Positions 8,956-17,388 of a stretch of DNA of 64,000 nucleotides are shown in pieces; within the stretch, counting starts at the first letter, position 1; each line of letters starts with the position of its first letter. This DNA comes from Luminiphilus sp. (GTDB lineage: Bacteria > Pseudomonadota > Gammaproteobacteria > Pseudomonadales > Halieaceae): assembly GCA_029242325.1 (NCBI GenBank), contig JAQWUD010000036.1, positions 1 through 64,000 on the forward strand, in the 5' to 3' direction. Under the pieces are notes generated by a model. That model had not been told where the DNA came from. It saw only the letters and a program-made list of their open reading frames with translations, and did no database searches. Both the position numbers and the translations under genes were made by a program.

Positions 8956-9636
8956 ATGGGTGCAACAGAGTACGACCCGGTGCCGTTGGAGCTCCCGGCG
9001 CGACTCACTGATGGGACATTGCGCGCCGCATCCCGGTCTTATCTGGAATTCATTCGCAAACGGCGCACGGTACGCGATTTTTCCGACCAGCCTGTGGATA
9101 AAGCGGTCATCGAGGCCTGTATTCTGGCAGCGGGCTCTGCGCCCAGTGGCGCGAACCACCAGCCCTGGCACTTTGTCTGTGTCAGTGACGCTGACACCAA
9201 GCACGCGATCAGGCGAGCGGCCGAGGCGGAGGAGGCGGCGTTTTATGATGGCAGGGCTGGGGATGTATGGCTGAATGATCTCACGAAAATGGGCACAGAC
9301 GCCTCAAAACCCTTTCTGGAGTCAGCCCCTTGGCTTATCGCCATCTTTGCCGAACGGTATGGCGTGGATGAAAAGGGAGCGCGCGTGAAGCACTACTATG
9401 TGTCCGAGTCGGTCGGTATTGCGACAGGCTTTCTGATTGCGGCGCTGCACAACATAGGGCTTGCGACATTGACGCATACGCCCAATCCCATGAAATTTCT
9501 CAACGAAATTCTGGGACGTCCCCAGCGCGAGCGACCTTTTTTGCTACTGGTCGTGGGGCACCCTGCTGTAAACGCCACCGTTCCCCGAGCCGCGATGGAG
9601 AAAAAGTCCTTGGCTGACATCACAACATTTTTATGA
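8956..9636 (+). CDS. Nitroreductase-fold flavoprotein, iodotyrosine deiodinase-like
   Basis: A 226-residue FMN-dependent protein of the nitroreductase superfamily. FRKRRTVRDFS-type residues bind the FMN phosphate (here IRKRRTVRDFS), and APSGANHQPW is the shared flavin-binding loop. The insert EEAAFY...WLNDLTKMGT followed by KPFLESAPWLIAIF aligns with the active-site lid of iodotyrosine deiodinases, whose Glu, Tyr and Lys bind the zwitterion of a halotyrosine; all three are present. It is therefore more likely a reductive dehalogenase of halotyrosine-type substrates than a general nitroreductase. GAGGA about 8 nt upstream supports the ATG. It is divergent from the SprT-like gene. Confidence 0.8.
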   Translation: MGATEYDPVPLELPARLTDGTLRAASRSYLEFIRKRRTVRDFSDQPVDKAVIEACILAAGSAPSGANHQPWHFVCVSDADTKHAIRRAAEAEEAAFYDGRAGDVWLNDLTKMGTDASKPFLESAPWLIAIFAERYGVDEKGARVKHYYVSESVGIATGFLIAALHNIGLATLTHTPNPMKFLNEILGRPQRERPFLLLVVGHPAVNATVPRAAMEKKSLADITTFL

Positions 9637-9785
9637 GCGAGAATCCCCGCAGACCGCGTTACCGTGGGTCCGATTTAGTTGCAAGGGTTGTTGAATGAGC
9701 CACGGCGCACTGTTGACGGTTCGTGACTCAGGCTAGAGCTCGATGCTAGGGTAGAAAAAATTTCTACGGTACAGGAGGTGGGGGT

Positions 9786-12700
9786 ATGAGCTGTTGTTAC
9801 CCAATTGCGCGGACTGGCATGGCTTTGTTGGCCCTAGGGCTCTCCACGGTGGTGTTGGCAGATCGATCGCTCTGGAGTGAACTGCCCTCGGTGGCGTACG
9901 CAGACGCCGCACAAAGCACGCTGAATCGTGCGGAACCCGGGTTGCAACCGAGACAGCTCCGGATTGATCGGGGAGGCTTAGATGCGCTGATTGGCAAAGG
10001 GCTCAGTTCCTCTCACGGCACATTTACGATTGATCTTCCCTCCCCCGATGGTGGATACCGCCAGTTTGAGTTCCGGTCATCGGGGACGATGAGCCCCGGG
10101 CTGGCGAGGAAATTTCCCCATATCATGGCGTTTTCCGGTCGCTCATTGGACAAAGGCGTTGCCAGTGCCCAAATGGAGGTGACCCCTGCGGGCGTGAGTG
10201 TGCAGGTATTGGCACCTGGAGGGCGATGGATGATCGATCCATCCGATCAATCCGATACCAGCAAGGTCAAGAGTTACTTTGCGCGTGATGCACAGCGCAG
10301 TAACACCCCTTTTCAATGCGGTGTCACTGACCACTCCGATAAGGCTGACCCCCGCGATAAAAATATGCTCAAGTCGAAGCCTTCACCGCGGGCTCATCCC
10401 GCCAAACAGGCGCGGTCAAGGGGTGCAGAACTCAGAACCTACCGGCTCGCCGTCGCCACTACGGGTGAGTACAGCGAATCTCACGGCGATTCTGTAGAGG
10501 CCACGCTGTCTGCCGTGGTCAGCGTCGTCAATCGTGTCAACGGAATCTTCAATTCGGAGATTTCTGTTGGATTCGAATTAATCGAAAACAACGACGAGAT
10601 CATTTTTACCGATGCCGATACGGACCCTTTTGAGGGGAATTTAGACAACGCGATTCTGATTGATGAGTCCCAAGAGGTTATCGATGACGTGATTGGTGCA
10701 GAGAATTATGACATCGGACACACGTTTGGGGCTGGTGAGGGAGGGTTAGCGGGTACGGGGCCCTGCGAGGATGGTTCCAAAGCGAGCGGAGTCACACACG
10801 GTATCAAGGGAGATGCCTTCGCGGTGGATTATGTCGCGCATGAGATGGGGCATCAGTTCAGCATGGACCATACCTTCAACAGCAACGATAAAGATTGTCT
10901 GGGGAATCGAAGTGCAACGGCGGCGTTTGAGCCTGGTGCTGGTACCACCATCATGAGTTACAACGGGATCTGTGGCTCCGACAACATTGTGCAGCCGCAT
11001 TTGCAGAACAATTATTCAGATGCCATGTTTCACTCATACAGTTTCGAGCAGGCCGCTGATTATGTGGAGGGTGAGGGCGCTGTTTGTGGCGTCGTCGCTG
11101 ATACTGGTAATACCCATCCCACAGTAGATGCAGGCGGGCGTTACACGGTGCCCGCGAGTACGCCGCTCTTCATTGAGGGCACAGCATCTGACTCCGATGG
11201 TGATAGCGTCACTTATTCCTGGGAGCAGCGTGATCTCGGGCCTGCAGCTGCACTGACTACACCAGACGATGGCGCTATTCCCTTGTTTAGAACCTATGCG
11301 CCGGTCGCGAGTGCCCGGCGTTATTTGCCGCAACTGGAGCGTGTTGTGTCGGGGGAGTTTGATGACTTTGAAAAGATGCCACAGCTTCCTCGCACCCTGG
11401 CTTTTGCACTGACTGCGCGGGACGATACCGGGGGACGAAATTCCGATACAACCGAAATACAAGTCGTCGCAGAGCCCATTGCGGGAAAAGTATTTTCGGT
11501 TGCCGAGCCGGACCTGGGCGGCTCGCTGGGCAAGGTGGGTACAGTGCGATGGCATGTTGGAGAAACGAGTAATGCCCCCATCGCGGTGAGTCAGGTTGAG
11601 CTGTATTTGTCTACCGATGGTGGCAAGTCTTTCCCGGATGCGCCGTTTGCCACGACCGCAAATGATGGTTACGCGCGGGTGGAGTTTCCTTCGGGCGTGC
11701 AGACAGACGCAGCCCGCATCATGATTAAGGGTCGCAACAATATCTTTTTCGACGTTTCAGACACCGATTTTTCCCTGAATAGCAACTCGGCTGCGACGCC
11801 CGAGGTTCCTGCCCCAACGAATGTGTCTGGAGTCAGTGCGGGCGCGACAGGAATCGATATCGGTTTCAAACCCGGGGCGGGGAGCGGTGTCAATTATTAT
11901 AATGCCGAATGTGTGGGCGAGCCCAGCACTACTGCCGTTACGGGGTCAAAATCACCTTCAGCCGATTTTGACACCACCCAATCGGTTGTCTCGTCGATTC
12001 GATTGGATGGTCAAGGATCGGTTTCTTCTGAGGGGCTGAGCATAGCCGTCAATATTACCCATGGTTACCGTGGCGATGTCATCCTGAAACTCACCGCGCC
12101 TTCCGGTGCCACGGTGGGTCTGAAAGATTACGATGGTGGTGATCAAGCTGCGGACGTCGCAGAGACCTATGCGCTGAGGGGCATGTCAGGGGAGACGGTT
12201 GCTGGCAATTGGCAATTGGAGGTCAGCGACGGCTGGGAGGATCAATTTAACGGAACGCTGAACAGCTGGAGCATCTCGGGCACCAGCATCGTGCCTCCCC
12301 GATCTCTGGAAGGCTCAAAGGCGCCAAGCGCGTCATTTGATGACAACAAGTCTGTGACGTCCAGCATCCCGTTAAGCGCAGAAGGCAACGTGTCTCCGGA
12401 CGAGTTCGAGGTTGCCGTAGATATTACGCACACCTGGCGCAGTGACGTGGTAGTGGAGCTCGAGGCACCCAGTGGCAAGCGCATCACCCTGAGGCGTAAA
12501 GAGATCGACGATAGTGGCGACGACGTGAGAGGCACTTACCCGACTACGCTCAGGTCACTCACGCCATTCTCTGAACTGGCTGGAGAGCCTTTATCGGGTG
12601 ACTGGACCCTGCATGTATCTGACCAGAACCCCGTTGACGATGGTGTTTTGAACAGTTGGGGGATTACCCAGGAGCAGTATGTTTTTTCGGGACGAGGCAC

Positions 12701-13094
12701 ACGCTCGCCCGTGAAAGTAGAGGGATTGCCCACCGACCAGTCTTACGATTGCAGTATTGCTGGCGTTTATTCTGAGGTGGAGCCCCCACGGCAAAGTGAA
12801 TCGAGCGCAGCGGGGAAGGTTGCATTGGGGACTCAGCCTTTTACGAGTCAAGCAGAGACGGCCTTTCTTAATCTGCTGCAGACGGTGCTCGGCTTGGATC
12901 CCTCAGCGTCCAGCCACAGTAGCCCTGTCATGAGAAACAGTGATTCGGCTGGCGCAAAAGGGGCCAACGGTCTTGAGGCGGAGGCCGATACATCTCCCAA
13001 TGCAATCCCTGCTTTGGGTGCCTGGGGTATTTCGTTGCTCATACTGCTCATGAGTGCACTGGTTCGACGTATGCACCGAGGGAGTGTCACGTAG
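9786..13094 (+). CDS. Reprolysin-like metallopeptidase with two P domains and IPTL-type C-terminal tail
   Basis: A 1102-residue secreted multidomain protease. In order: a signal peptide (to about residue 25), a propeptide to about 200, and a metzincin domain with HEMGHQFSMDH (His352, Glu353, His356, His362) and a Met-turn-like IMSYNGICG. An Ig/PKD-like segment follows near 440-670. Two proprotein-convertase P domains come next at about 719-836 and 844-960 (VNITHGYRGDV, LEVSDGW; VDITHTWRSDV, LHVSDQN). The C-terminus is NAIPALGAWGISLLILLMSALVRRMHR, an IPTL-CTERM-like sorting signal: motif, one membrane span, basic end. AGGAGG precedes the start. A second, truncated paralogue lies at 1-414 on the other strand. 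Substrate unknown. Confidence 0.88.
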   Translation: MSCCYPIARTGMALLALGLSTVVLADRSLWSELPSVAYADAAQSTLNRAEPGLQPRQLRIDRGGLDALIGKGLSSSHGTFTIDLPSPDGGYRQFEFRSSGTMSPGLARKFPHIMAFSGRSLDKGVASAQMEVTPAGVSVQVLAPGGRWMIDPSDQSDTSKVKSYFARDAQRSNTPFQCGVTDHSDKADPRDKNMLKSKPSPRAHPAKQARSRGAELRTYRLAVATTGEYSESHGDSVEATLSAVVSVVNRVNGIFNSEISVGFELIENNDEIIFTDADTDPFEGNLDNAILIDESQEVIDDVIGAENYDIGHTFGAGEGGLAGTGPCEDGSKASGVTHGIKGDAFAVDYVAHEMGHQFSMDHTFNSNDKDCLGNRSATAAFEPGAGTTIMSYNGICGSDNIVQPHLQNNYSDAMFHSYSFEQAADYVEGEGAVCGVVADTGNTHPTVDAGGRYTVPASTPLFIEGTASDSDGDSVTYSWEQRDLGPAAALTTPDDGAIPLFRTYAPVASARRYLPQLERVVSGEFDDFEKMPQLPRTLAFALTARDDTGGRNSDTTEIQVVAEPIAGKVFSVAEPDLGGSLGKVGTVRWHVGETSNAPIAVSQVELYLSTDGGKSFPDAPFATTANDGYARVEFPSGVQTDAARIMIKGRNNIFFDVSDTDFSLNSNSAATPEVPAPTNVSGVSAGATGIDIGFKPGAGSGVNYYNAECVGEPSTTAVTGSKSPSADFDTTQSVVSSIRLDGQGSVSSEGLSIAVNITHGYRGDVILKLTAPSGATVGLKDYDGGDQAADVAETYALRGMSGETVAGNWQLEVSDGWEDQFNGTLNSWSISGTSIVPPRSLEGSKAPSASFDDNKSVTSSIPLSAEGNVSPDEFEVAVDITHTWRSDVVVELEAPSGKRITLRRKEIDDSGDDVRGTYPTTLRSLTPFSELAGEPLSGDWTLHVSDQNPVDDGVLNSWGITQEQYVFSGRGTRSPVKVEGLPTDQSYDCSIAGVYSEVEPPRQSESSAAGKVALGTQPFTSQAETAFLNLLQTVLGLDPSASSHSSPVMRNSDSAGAKGANGLEAEADTSPNAIPALGAWGISLLILLMSALVRRMHRGSVT

Positions 13095-13209
13095 CCTCCG
13101 CTTACTCCAACCCGTATGGGCTGAATTGAGCAGTATCTCGCGGCTGCTGCTCTTCCCCGTTTGGAAGATCACGCGACGGGCCGCGACCTGGGCCTAGACA
13201 TGGGTCAGG

Positions 13210-13239
13210 GGGCGCCCCTCATAGCAGCTAGGAGCGCCC
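13210..13239. terminator. Hairpin between convergent genes
   Basis: GGGCGCCCC and GGAGCGCCC form a 9-bp stem with one mismatch and a 12-nt loop, between the metallopeptidase and the beta-helix gene. There is no T tract, so terminator function is only suggested by position. Confidence 0.35.
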
Positions 13240-13255
13240 TGGGAACTGGCAAAGT

Positions 13256-14659
13256 TTATCGTCGCTTGCGGATGTCCATCAGTGTGTTCAGCTGCTGCTC
13301 GAATCGTGACCGCGTATCAGCGCCTTGAGAACCCCGGGCGTTCCCCCACGCAGGTGTCGAGCTACCGGAGCTACCCTCCAGCACATCATTGTTACCGGTT
13401 TGATCGTCAACGATCGGCAGATCCTGGCTCTTACCGACTACCACGCCGGAAGTGCGGGCACCCAAGAGGATGTCAGTGGTCGCTTGCGAAGCACCAAAGT
13501 CATTAGCGACGATGGCCCAGCCCGACACGCTACCCCCCACATAGCCATCTGCCGTAGCGCCACTCCTGAGGTCCACCCATGTTCCTGCTTTACCCGAGAA
13601 GCGATTCCCTGATGCCAGGCCGTCGTTGGTGTCGATAGCTGCTAATCCAGCACCATCGGTGCTGGCTGAATTGCCGGTGAATGTGTTGGCGCTGACCAGC
13701 ATCGTGTGTGCAATGCTGGACCCTTGTTGCCCCGTAAGGATGCCGTATCCTGCGGATGAGGCACCTGCGTCTTTAAATTTGTTGCTTTTCAAGGTTGTGC
13801 TGTTACTGCTGGGCGATTCGGATGTGCTGGCAATAAACACGGCTGTAGTGCCGAGCCCCGTGCCCGCTGGATACCCGGGCACATCGTTAAAGTTGAAGGT
13901 ATTGCTCAGGACGGTCGTGCTCTGCGCGGCGTCGATAATGGTCAAGGGGAGTCCCACCTCGTCGAAGGTGTTGTAGTTGACGTCGACTTGTCCGCCCCCG
14001 GCCACCGAGCTGATGACGCCGAAATCCAGTTGTGCCATATCAGATCGATTGACTTTGAGCGTGCCCAGAATGCGCTCGTTGTCGGCGCTGCAGCCCGGAG
14101 CGGCTTCCATGAGTACGCCTGTTACAGCGTCCAGACCCGACGTGCCAGTCCCATTGATCACCACTCGATCGACATTGCCAAACGTCGTGCGCTTGTCGCA
14201 CTGTTGCGAGTTGGAGTAGTAGGCGATGACGCTGGCTGAACCGCCGTCACCGCAGGGAGAGTCAACAGAGAGGGTCATATTTCGGACGGAGGCTGTACCC
14301 ACTTGGAACTCAAGTGCGATACCAATGGCTCCGTCGCAAGAGAGCGACGAATCCTGAATCGTCACAGTGGTGTTGGCTTTACTGCGACCGCGCAGATCTC
14401 CAACAAAGCCGGTGACGGCGATGGCGCCGATGCTGTAATCGGGCGAGGTAAGAAATACATCGCGATAGCCGCCCTCGGTTGCTGCATCGAGGGCGCACTG
14501 AATATTCTCGGTGTCGTCACCGGAGGCGTCAGCCTCAACCTCAATGGTGCCGCCATTGAGCGATACCGAGCTAGAGCAATCCAGATCTTGAGCTTGACTG
14601 AGGTGCGCGCCCGCGAGTAGCAAGAGAGACAGAGTCAGTCTGAACAGAAACTTAAACAT
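13256..14659 (-). CDS. Secreted right-handed parallel beta-helix protein
   Basis: A protein of about 467 residues with a clear signal peptide (MFKFLFRLTLSLLLLAGAHLSQA). The body is rich in short Asn/Gly/Ser/Val strands such as TTVLSNTFNFNDV, TTLKSNKFKDAG and MLVSANTFTGNSAS, the pattern of pectate-lyase-like parallel beta-helices. Several cysteines in the first half (LDCSSS, IQCALD, LSCDGA, SPCGDG) may form disulfides after export. No catalytic residues of a known lyase are evident, so carbohydrate binding or lysis is only possible. The start at 14659 has GGAG 9 nt upstream; a longer frame to 14725 lacks this. It is convergent with the metallopeptidase. Confidence 0.75.
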   Translation of the reverse strand: MFKFLFRLTLSLLLLAGAHLSQAQDLDCSSSVSLNGGTIEVEADASGDDTENIQCALDAATEGGYRDVFLTSPDYSIGAIAVTGFVGDLRGRSKANTTVTIQDSSLSCDGAIGIALEFQVGTASVRNMTLSVDSPCGDGGSASVIAYYSNSQQCDKRTTFGNVDRVVINGTGTSGLDAVTGVLMEAAPGCSADNERILGTLKVNRSDMAQLDFGVISSVAGGGQVDVNYNTFDEVGLPLTIIDAAQSTTVLSNTFNFNDVPGYPAGTGLGTTAVFIASTSESPSSNSTTLKSNKFKDAGASSAGYGILTGQQGSSIAHTMLVSANTFTGNSASTDGAGLAAIDTNDGLASGNRFSGKAGTWVDLRSGATADGYVGGSVSGWAIVANDFGASQATTDILLGARTSGVVVGKSQDLPIVDDQTGNNDVLEGSSGSSTPAWGNARGSQGADTRSRFEQQLNTLMDIRKRR

Positions 14660-14850
14660 ACTTGTTTTCTCCACAATGCCAGAACTCAGAAACGCCGCAG
14701 AGTGGCGCGTCCGTTTATTAAGCAAAAATGATAACGAATCCCATTACCAAATGTAACGCTGCTAGTTGGGTTTGACACGCGTTGATATCAGAATTTGCCA
14801 AAATATGCACTTGCGAATGTTTCAACACCGTGACGTTGCGGCCGGGAGAC

Positions 14851-15780
14851 TCATTGAATGGTTCCTAAACAATAATTCTCTTTATTGATCATCAGCCAGG
14901 GGAGGGCTGACTGATCGAGCCAGGTCTGAGCACCTGCCTCGTCCTGAAGGCAGGCGGCGGTGGCGATGGTCCCGGCCACCAGCGCAGATTCGCCAATCAC
15001 CGAAACTGAGCAGGGCCCGTCGATGGGCTGCCCCGTCTGCGGGTGTAGCAGGTGACTGACGAATTTTCCATTGTGGTGAAACCGGCGGGCGTAGTTTCCG
15101 CTACTACAAATCGCGGCGTTGGTAAGCTGCACGGAGACGATACTGTCAGCGGGTGCCTGTGGGTCTCTAATGCCAATTTGCCACGCTGCATCGCTGGTCT
15201 GCCCGCCCAAGGCCACAATATCACCTGCCAGTTCGACCAAGGCGGATCTGATTCCTGCATCGCGCAGTATTGCCGCCGCGCAGTCGGCAGCGAACTCTTT
15301 TACCAGACCACCCAGATCAAGTTCCATGCCCTGCAGAGGTAAGCGAATACCGCGTTCATCGCATTCCACCCGGTCCCAACCTACTTTGTCGAGGAGGTCG
15401 CGTAACCGGTCCGGGTTTTCTGATTTCCCGGCGTTAAAATCCCAGACCTGATTGAGTACACCCACGGTGGGGTCAAACAACCCTTCGGTTTCACGCCATA
15501 ATTGATCCGCCAGGCTAATCAGAGAGCGCATTTCGACGTCAATCGGCGTGAAGATTTCTGAGCCCGCACGTGCGTTGATCTGAGATATGAGGCTGTATGG
15601 GTCAAAGCGACTGTATTTGCGCTCGAGCTCAGCCAAGCGCGCCGCAGCGGTGCTGATAGCGGCTTCCGCGATTGTGCCATTGTTGTGATCTGAAGTGTGG
15701 TGACCTGGGTTGACGGTAATGCTGGCGGGGCCACCCATGATCTTGAAGGATCGAGTGATGCAAGAGGGTTGGCTAGTCAA
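14851..15780 (-). CDS. apbE: FAD:protein FMN transferase (ApbE)
   Basis: A protein of about 309 residues that transfers FMN from FAD to a Ser/Thr of an extracytoplasmic protein. Family marks are MGGPASITV at the position of the usual MGT strand, ELERKYSRFDPYSLISQIN, GLFDPTVGVLNQVWDF, LDLGGLVKEFAAD, and near the C-terminus HLLHPQTGQPIDGP, which carries the H-P-x-T-G metal/flavin motif. The conserved MGT-like strand is preceded by family-like residues, so I place the start at a TTG (15780) that overlaps the end of the DUF3570 gene. The ATG at 15738 would remove that strand. No signal peptide is obvious, unlike many ApbE lipoproteins. It is the last gene of a DUF4266-DUF3570-apbE operon. Confidence 0.88.
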   Translation of the reverse strand: MTSQPSCITRSFKIMGGPASITVNPGHHTSDHNNGTIAEAAISTAAARLAELERKYSRFDPYSLISQINARAGSEIFTPIDVEMRSLISLADQLWRETEGLFDPTVGVLNQVWDFNAGKSENPDRLRDLLDKVGWDRVECDERGIRLPLQGMELDLGGLVKEFAADCAAAILRDAGIRSALVELAGDIVALGGQTSDAAWQIGIRDPQAPADSIVSVQLTNAAICSSGNYARRFHHNGKFVSHLLHPQTGQPIDGPCSVSVIGESALVAGTIATAACLQDEAGAQTWLDQSALPWLMINKENYCLGTIQ

Positions 15781-16930
15781 AGCGCCAGATGATCCCGATG
15801 GTGCCCCTCCAGAAATCGACCAGTCCTGGGGCAGATTCACCAGCGAAAGTGCTCCAGCCGTGATCACTCACGTAGCGTTCCAGCTGGGCTTCGGCTGTCC
15901 AGTCCCCCACCTCGACCGTCCATCGCAGTCCGGCCGTTAGCGCACCAAAGGAGGACAGCCGGTAATCGTCGGAGTAATAAGCCGAGGTGAAATCCGCCAC
16001 TGGACTAAAGAAATCTGCCTGTCCCTGGCTGTAGTAACGCAGATAAGGGTTGAGGGTGTGCCGGTCCCATTGCTGTACCCAGCCAAGAGACACGGTGTGT
16101 GATTGAGAGCCCCAGTCATCACTGTAATACCGGTAGTCGGCGTGTAATGACCCATCCAGAGGGACGAAATGCTGCCTGAGTCCGGTGGCGAGGGTGTAGC
16201 GATGATGTGCTTCGGGTCTGGCATCCCGGAGCTTGTACGGGTCACTCAAAAAGCCCTCACTGTAGGTGTAACTCAAGCCGACCTTCACAATGGCAGTGCG
16301 GCTTAGAATTTGGCTGACCCCGAAATAGAGAGAGTGCGTATCCAGCTTCTCTTTATCGATGAACACGGGAATTTTCTCCTGCGTGGGCTCCACCGTGTCG
16401 TGGGAGCTACTGGCAGAGGCTGTCCAGGTTCTGGTATTGCGATTGGTGTTCCAGGCAGCGTCCATAGACCACGCCACCGCTTCATAATCATCTTCGTCAG
16501 AATGGATGACATTAAAACCCGCATTACCGTCCGCCCAGAAATAGCGGGTAGTCACACCCACCTCGACGCGGTTATCTTGAATGCTGGCTCCGGACATGAT
16601 CACTCCCGGATTGCCCTCTGAGGTCGTGCCGACAAACCACGGAGAAGCGCCGGTTTGATAGTCGTTCTGTACATCGAGAGCCACAGACCAACTCGCGCCA
16701 ACCGGTGCCTCTATCCACAGTTGTGTAATGTTGATGTCGTAGCGGTCTTTTGAACCGAAGAGTACTTTGTCATCACTGAGCGCATCTTCCGTATATTGCG
16801 TATAGCGTAGCCCCACCTCAGTAAAGGTCGGCGGTGCGTCTGCTAGCACGGAACCCTGATAAATCGGCAACACGGCAACGGTTTGGCTGAGCCGCCTGAC
16901 AAGTGGAGACCTGGCCGGTAAGCGCTGCAT
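15773..16930 (-). CDS. DUF3570 outer-membrane-type protein
   Basis: A 385-residue protein with a signal-like N-terminus and a body of alternating amphipathic strands rich in Tyr, Trp and Ser, ending IGIIWRFD with a terminal aromatic as in outer-membrane barrels. Sequence such as VGLRYTQYTEDALS, LDVQNDYQTGASPWFVG and GLSYTYSEGFLSDPYKLRDARPEAHHRYTL fits DUF3570. Asp90-Tyr-Gln-Thr-Gly-Ala-Ser96 matches the D-x-x-[ST]-G-A-[ST] pattern of sites flavinylated by ApbE, and a second SGAS is at 113-116. It sits between DUF4266 and apbE on the same strand with near-zero spacing. Function is unknown; a role in electron transfer at the outer membrane is an inference. Confidence 0.82.
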   Translation of the reverse strand: MQRLPARSPLVRRLSQTVAVLPIYQGSVLADAPPTFTEVGLRYTQYTEDALSDDKVLFGSKDRYDINITQLWIEAPVGASWSVALDVQNDYQTGASPWFVGTTSEGNPGVIMSGASIQDNRVEVGVTTRYFWADGNAGFNVIHSDEDDYEAVAWSMDAAWNTNRNTRTWTASASSSHDTVEPTQEKIPVFIDKEKLDTHSLYFGVSQILSRTAIVKVGLSYTYSEGFLSDPYKLRDARPEAHHRYTLATGLRQHFVPLDGSLHADYRYYSDDWGSQSHTVSLGWVQQWDRHTLNPYLRYYSQGQADFFSPVADFTSAYYSDDYRLSSFGALTAGLRWTVEVGDWTAEAQLERYVSDHGWSTFAGESAPGLVDFWRGTIGIIWRFD

Positions 16931-16941
16931 GCCCGTCTCAG

Positions 16942-17205
16942 TCAGTTACAGCCACAACCGCCACCGGCAGAGCCCGTGCCGCCGCTCGAGGCTTCCTTGC
17001 TGGTATAAACGTGACCCTCTAACTTCGCGTCTCTTGACGACAGGTCCCATTGCATCCCCGCCTCAGCGAGATATCCTCGGTCCCAAGGCGCAACTTCTTC
17101 CACTGTTACACAGCCGCTGATGATTCCCAGGCTGAGTAGTGCTAATGCACGCAAGAGGTCAATGATCTGAGTCGCTACCTTGCGCCTGTAAAGTCGGAAC
17201 AGCAT
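16942..17205 (-). CDS. DUF4266 lipoprotein with Gly/Cys-rich tail
   Basis: An 87-residue protein. A basic N-terminus and hydrophobic stretch end in a lipobox, IISGC, so Cys32 would be lipidated. The mature part WDRGYLAEAGMQWDLSSRDAKLEGHVYTSKEASSGG matches DUF4266. The last residues are a Gly-rich run ending GGGCGCN, with two cysteines that could bind a metal or a cofactor. It is the first gene of the operon with DUF3570 and apbE, 11 nt before the next start. No experimental function is known to me. Confidence 0.82.
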   Translation of the reverse strand: MLFRLYRRKVATQIIDLLRALALLSLGIISGCVTVEEVAPWDRGYLAEAGMQWDLSSRDAKLEGHVYTSKEASSGGTGSAGGGCGCN

Positions 17206-17388
17206 AGGCTTTTGTCTAGACTTCGGTTGAGTGGAGGCCTATGAGTATAGCGGGAGTCAAAATGCCGTGGAAACTTGTTTTGGTACGTGAGCTGTCGCGA
17301 GATCACGCCGTCGCCCCTGTGAGCGACGTGGGGCAATGCTCTAAGGTGCAGGGGAGTTGGATGTAGAATTCGATTGAGGTGGTGACAG

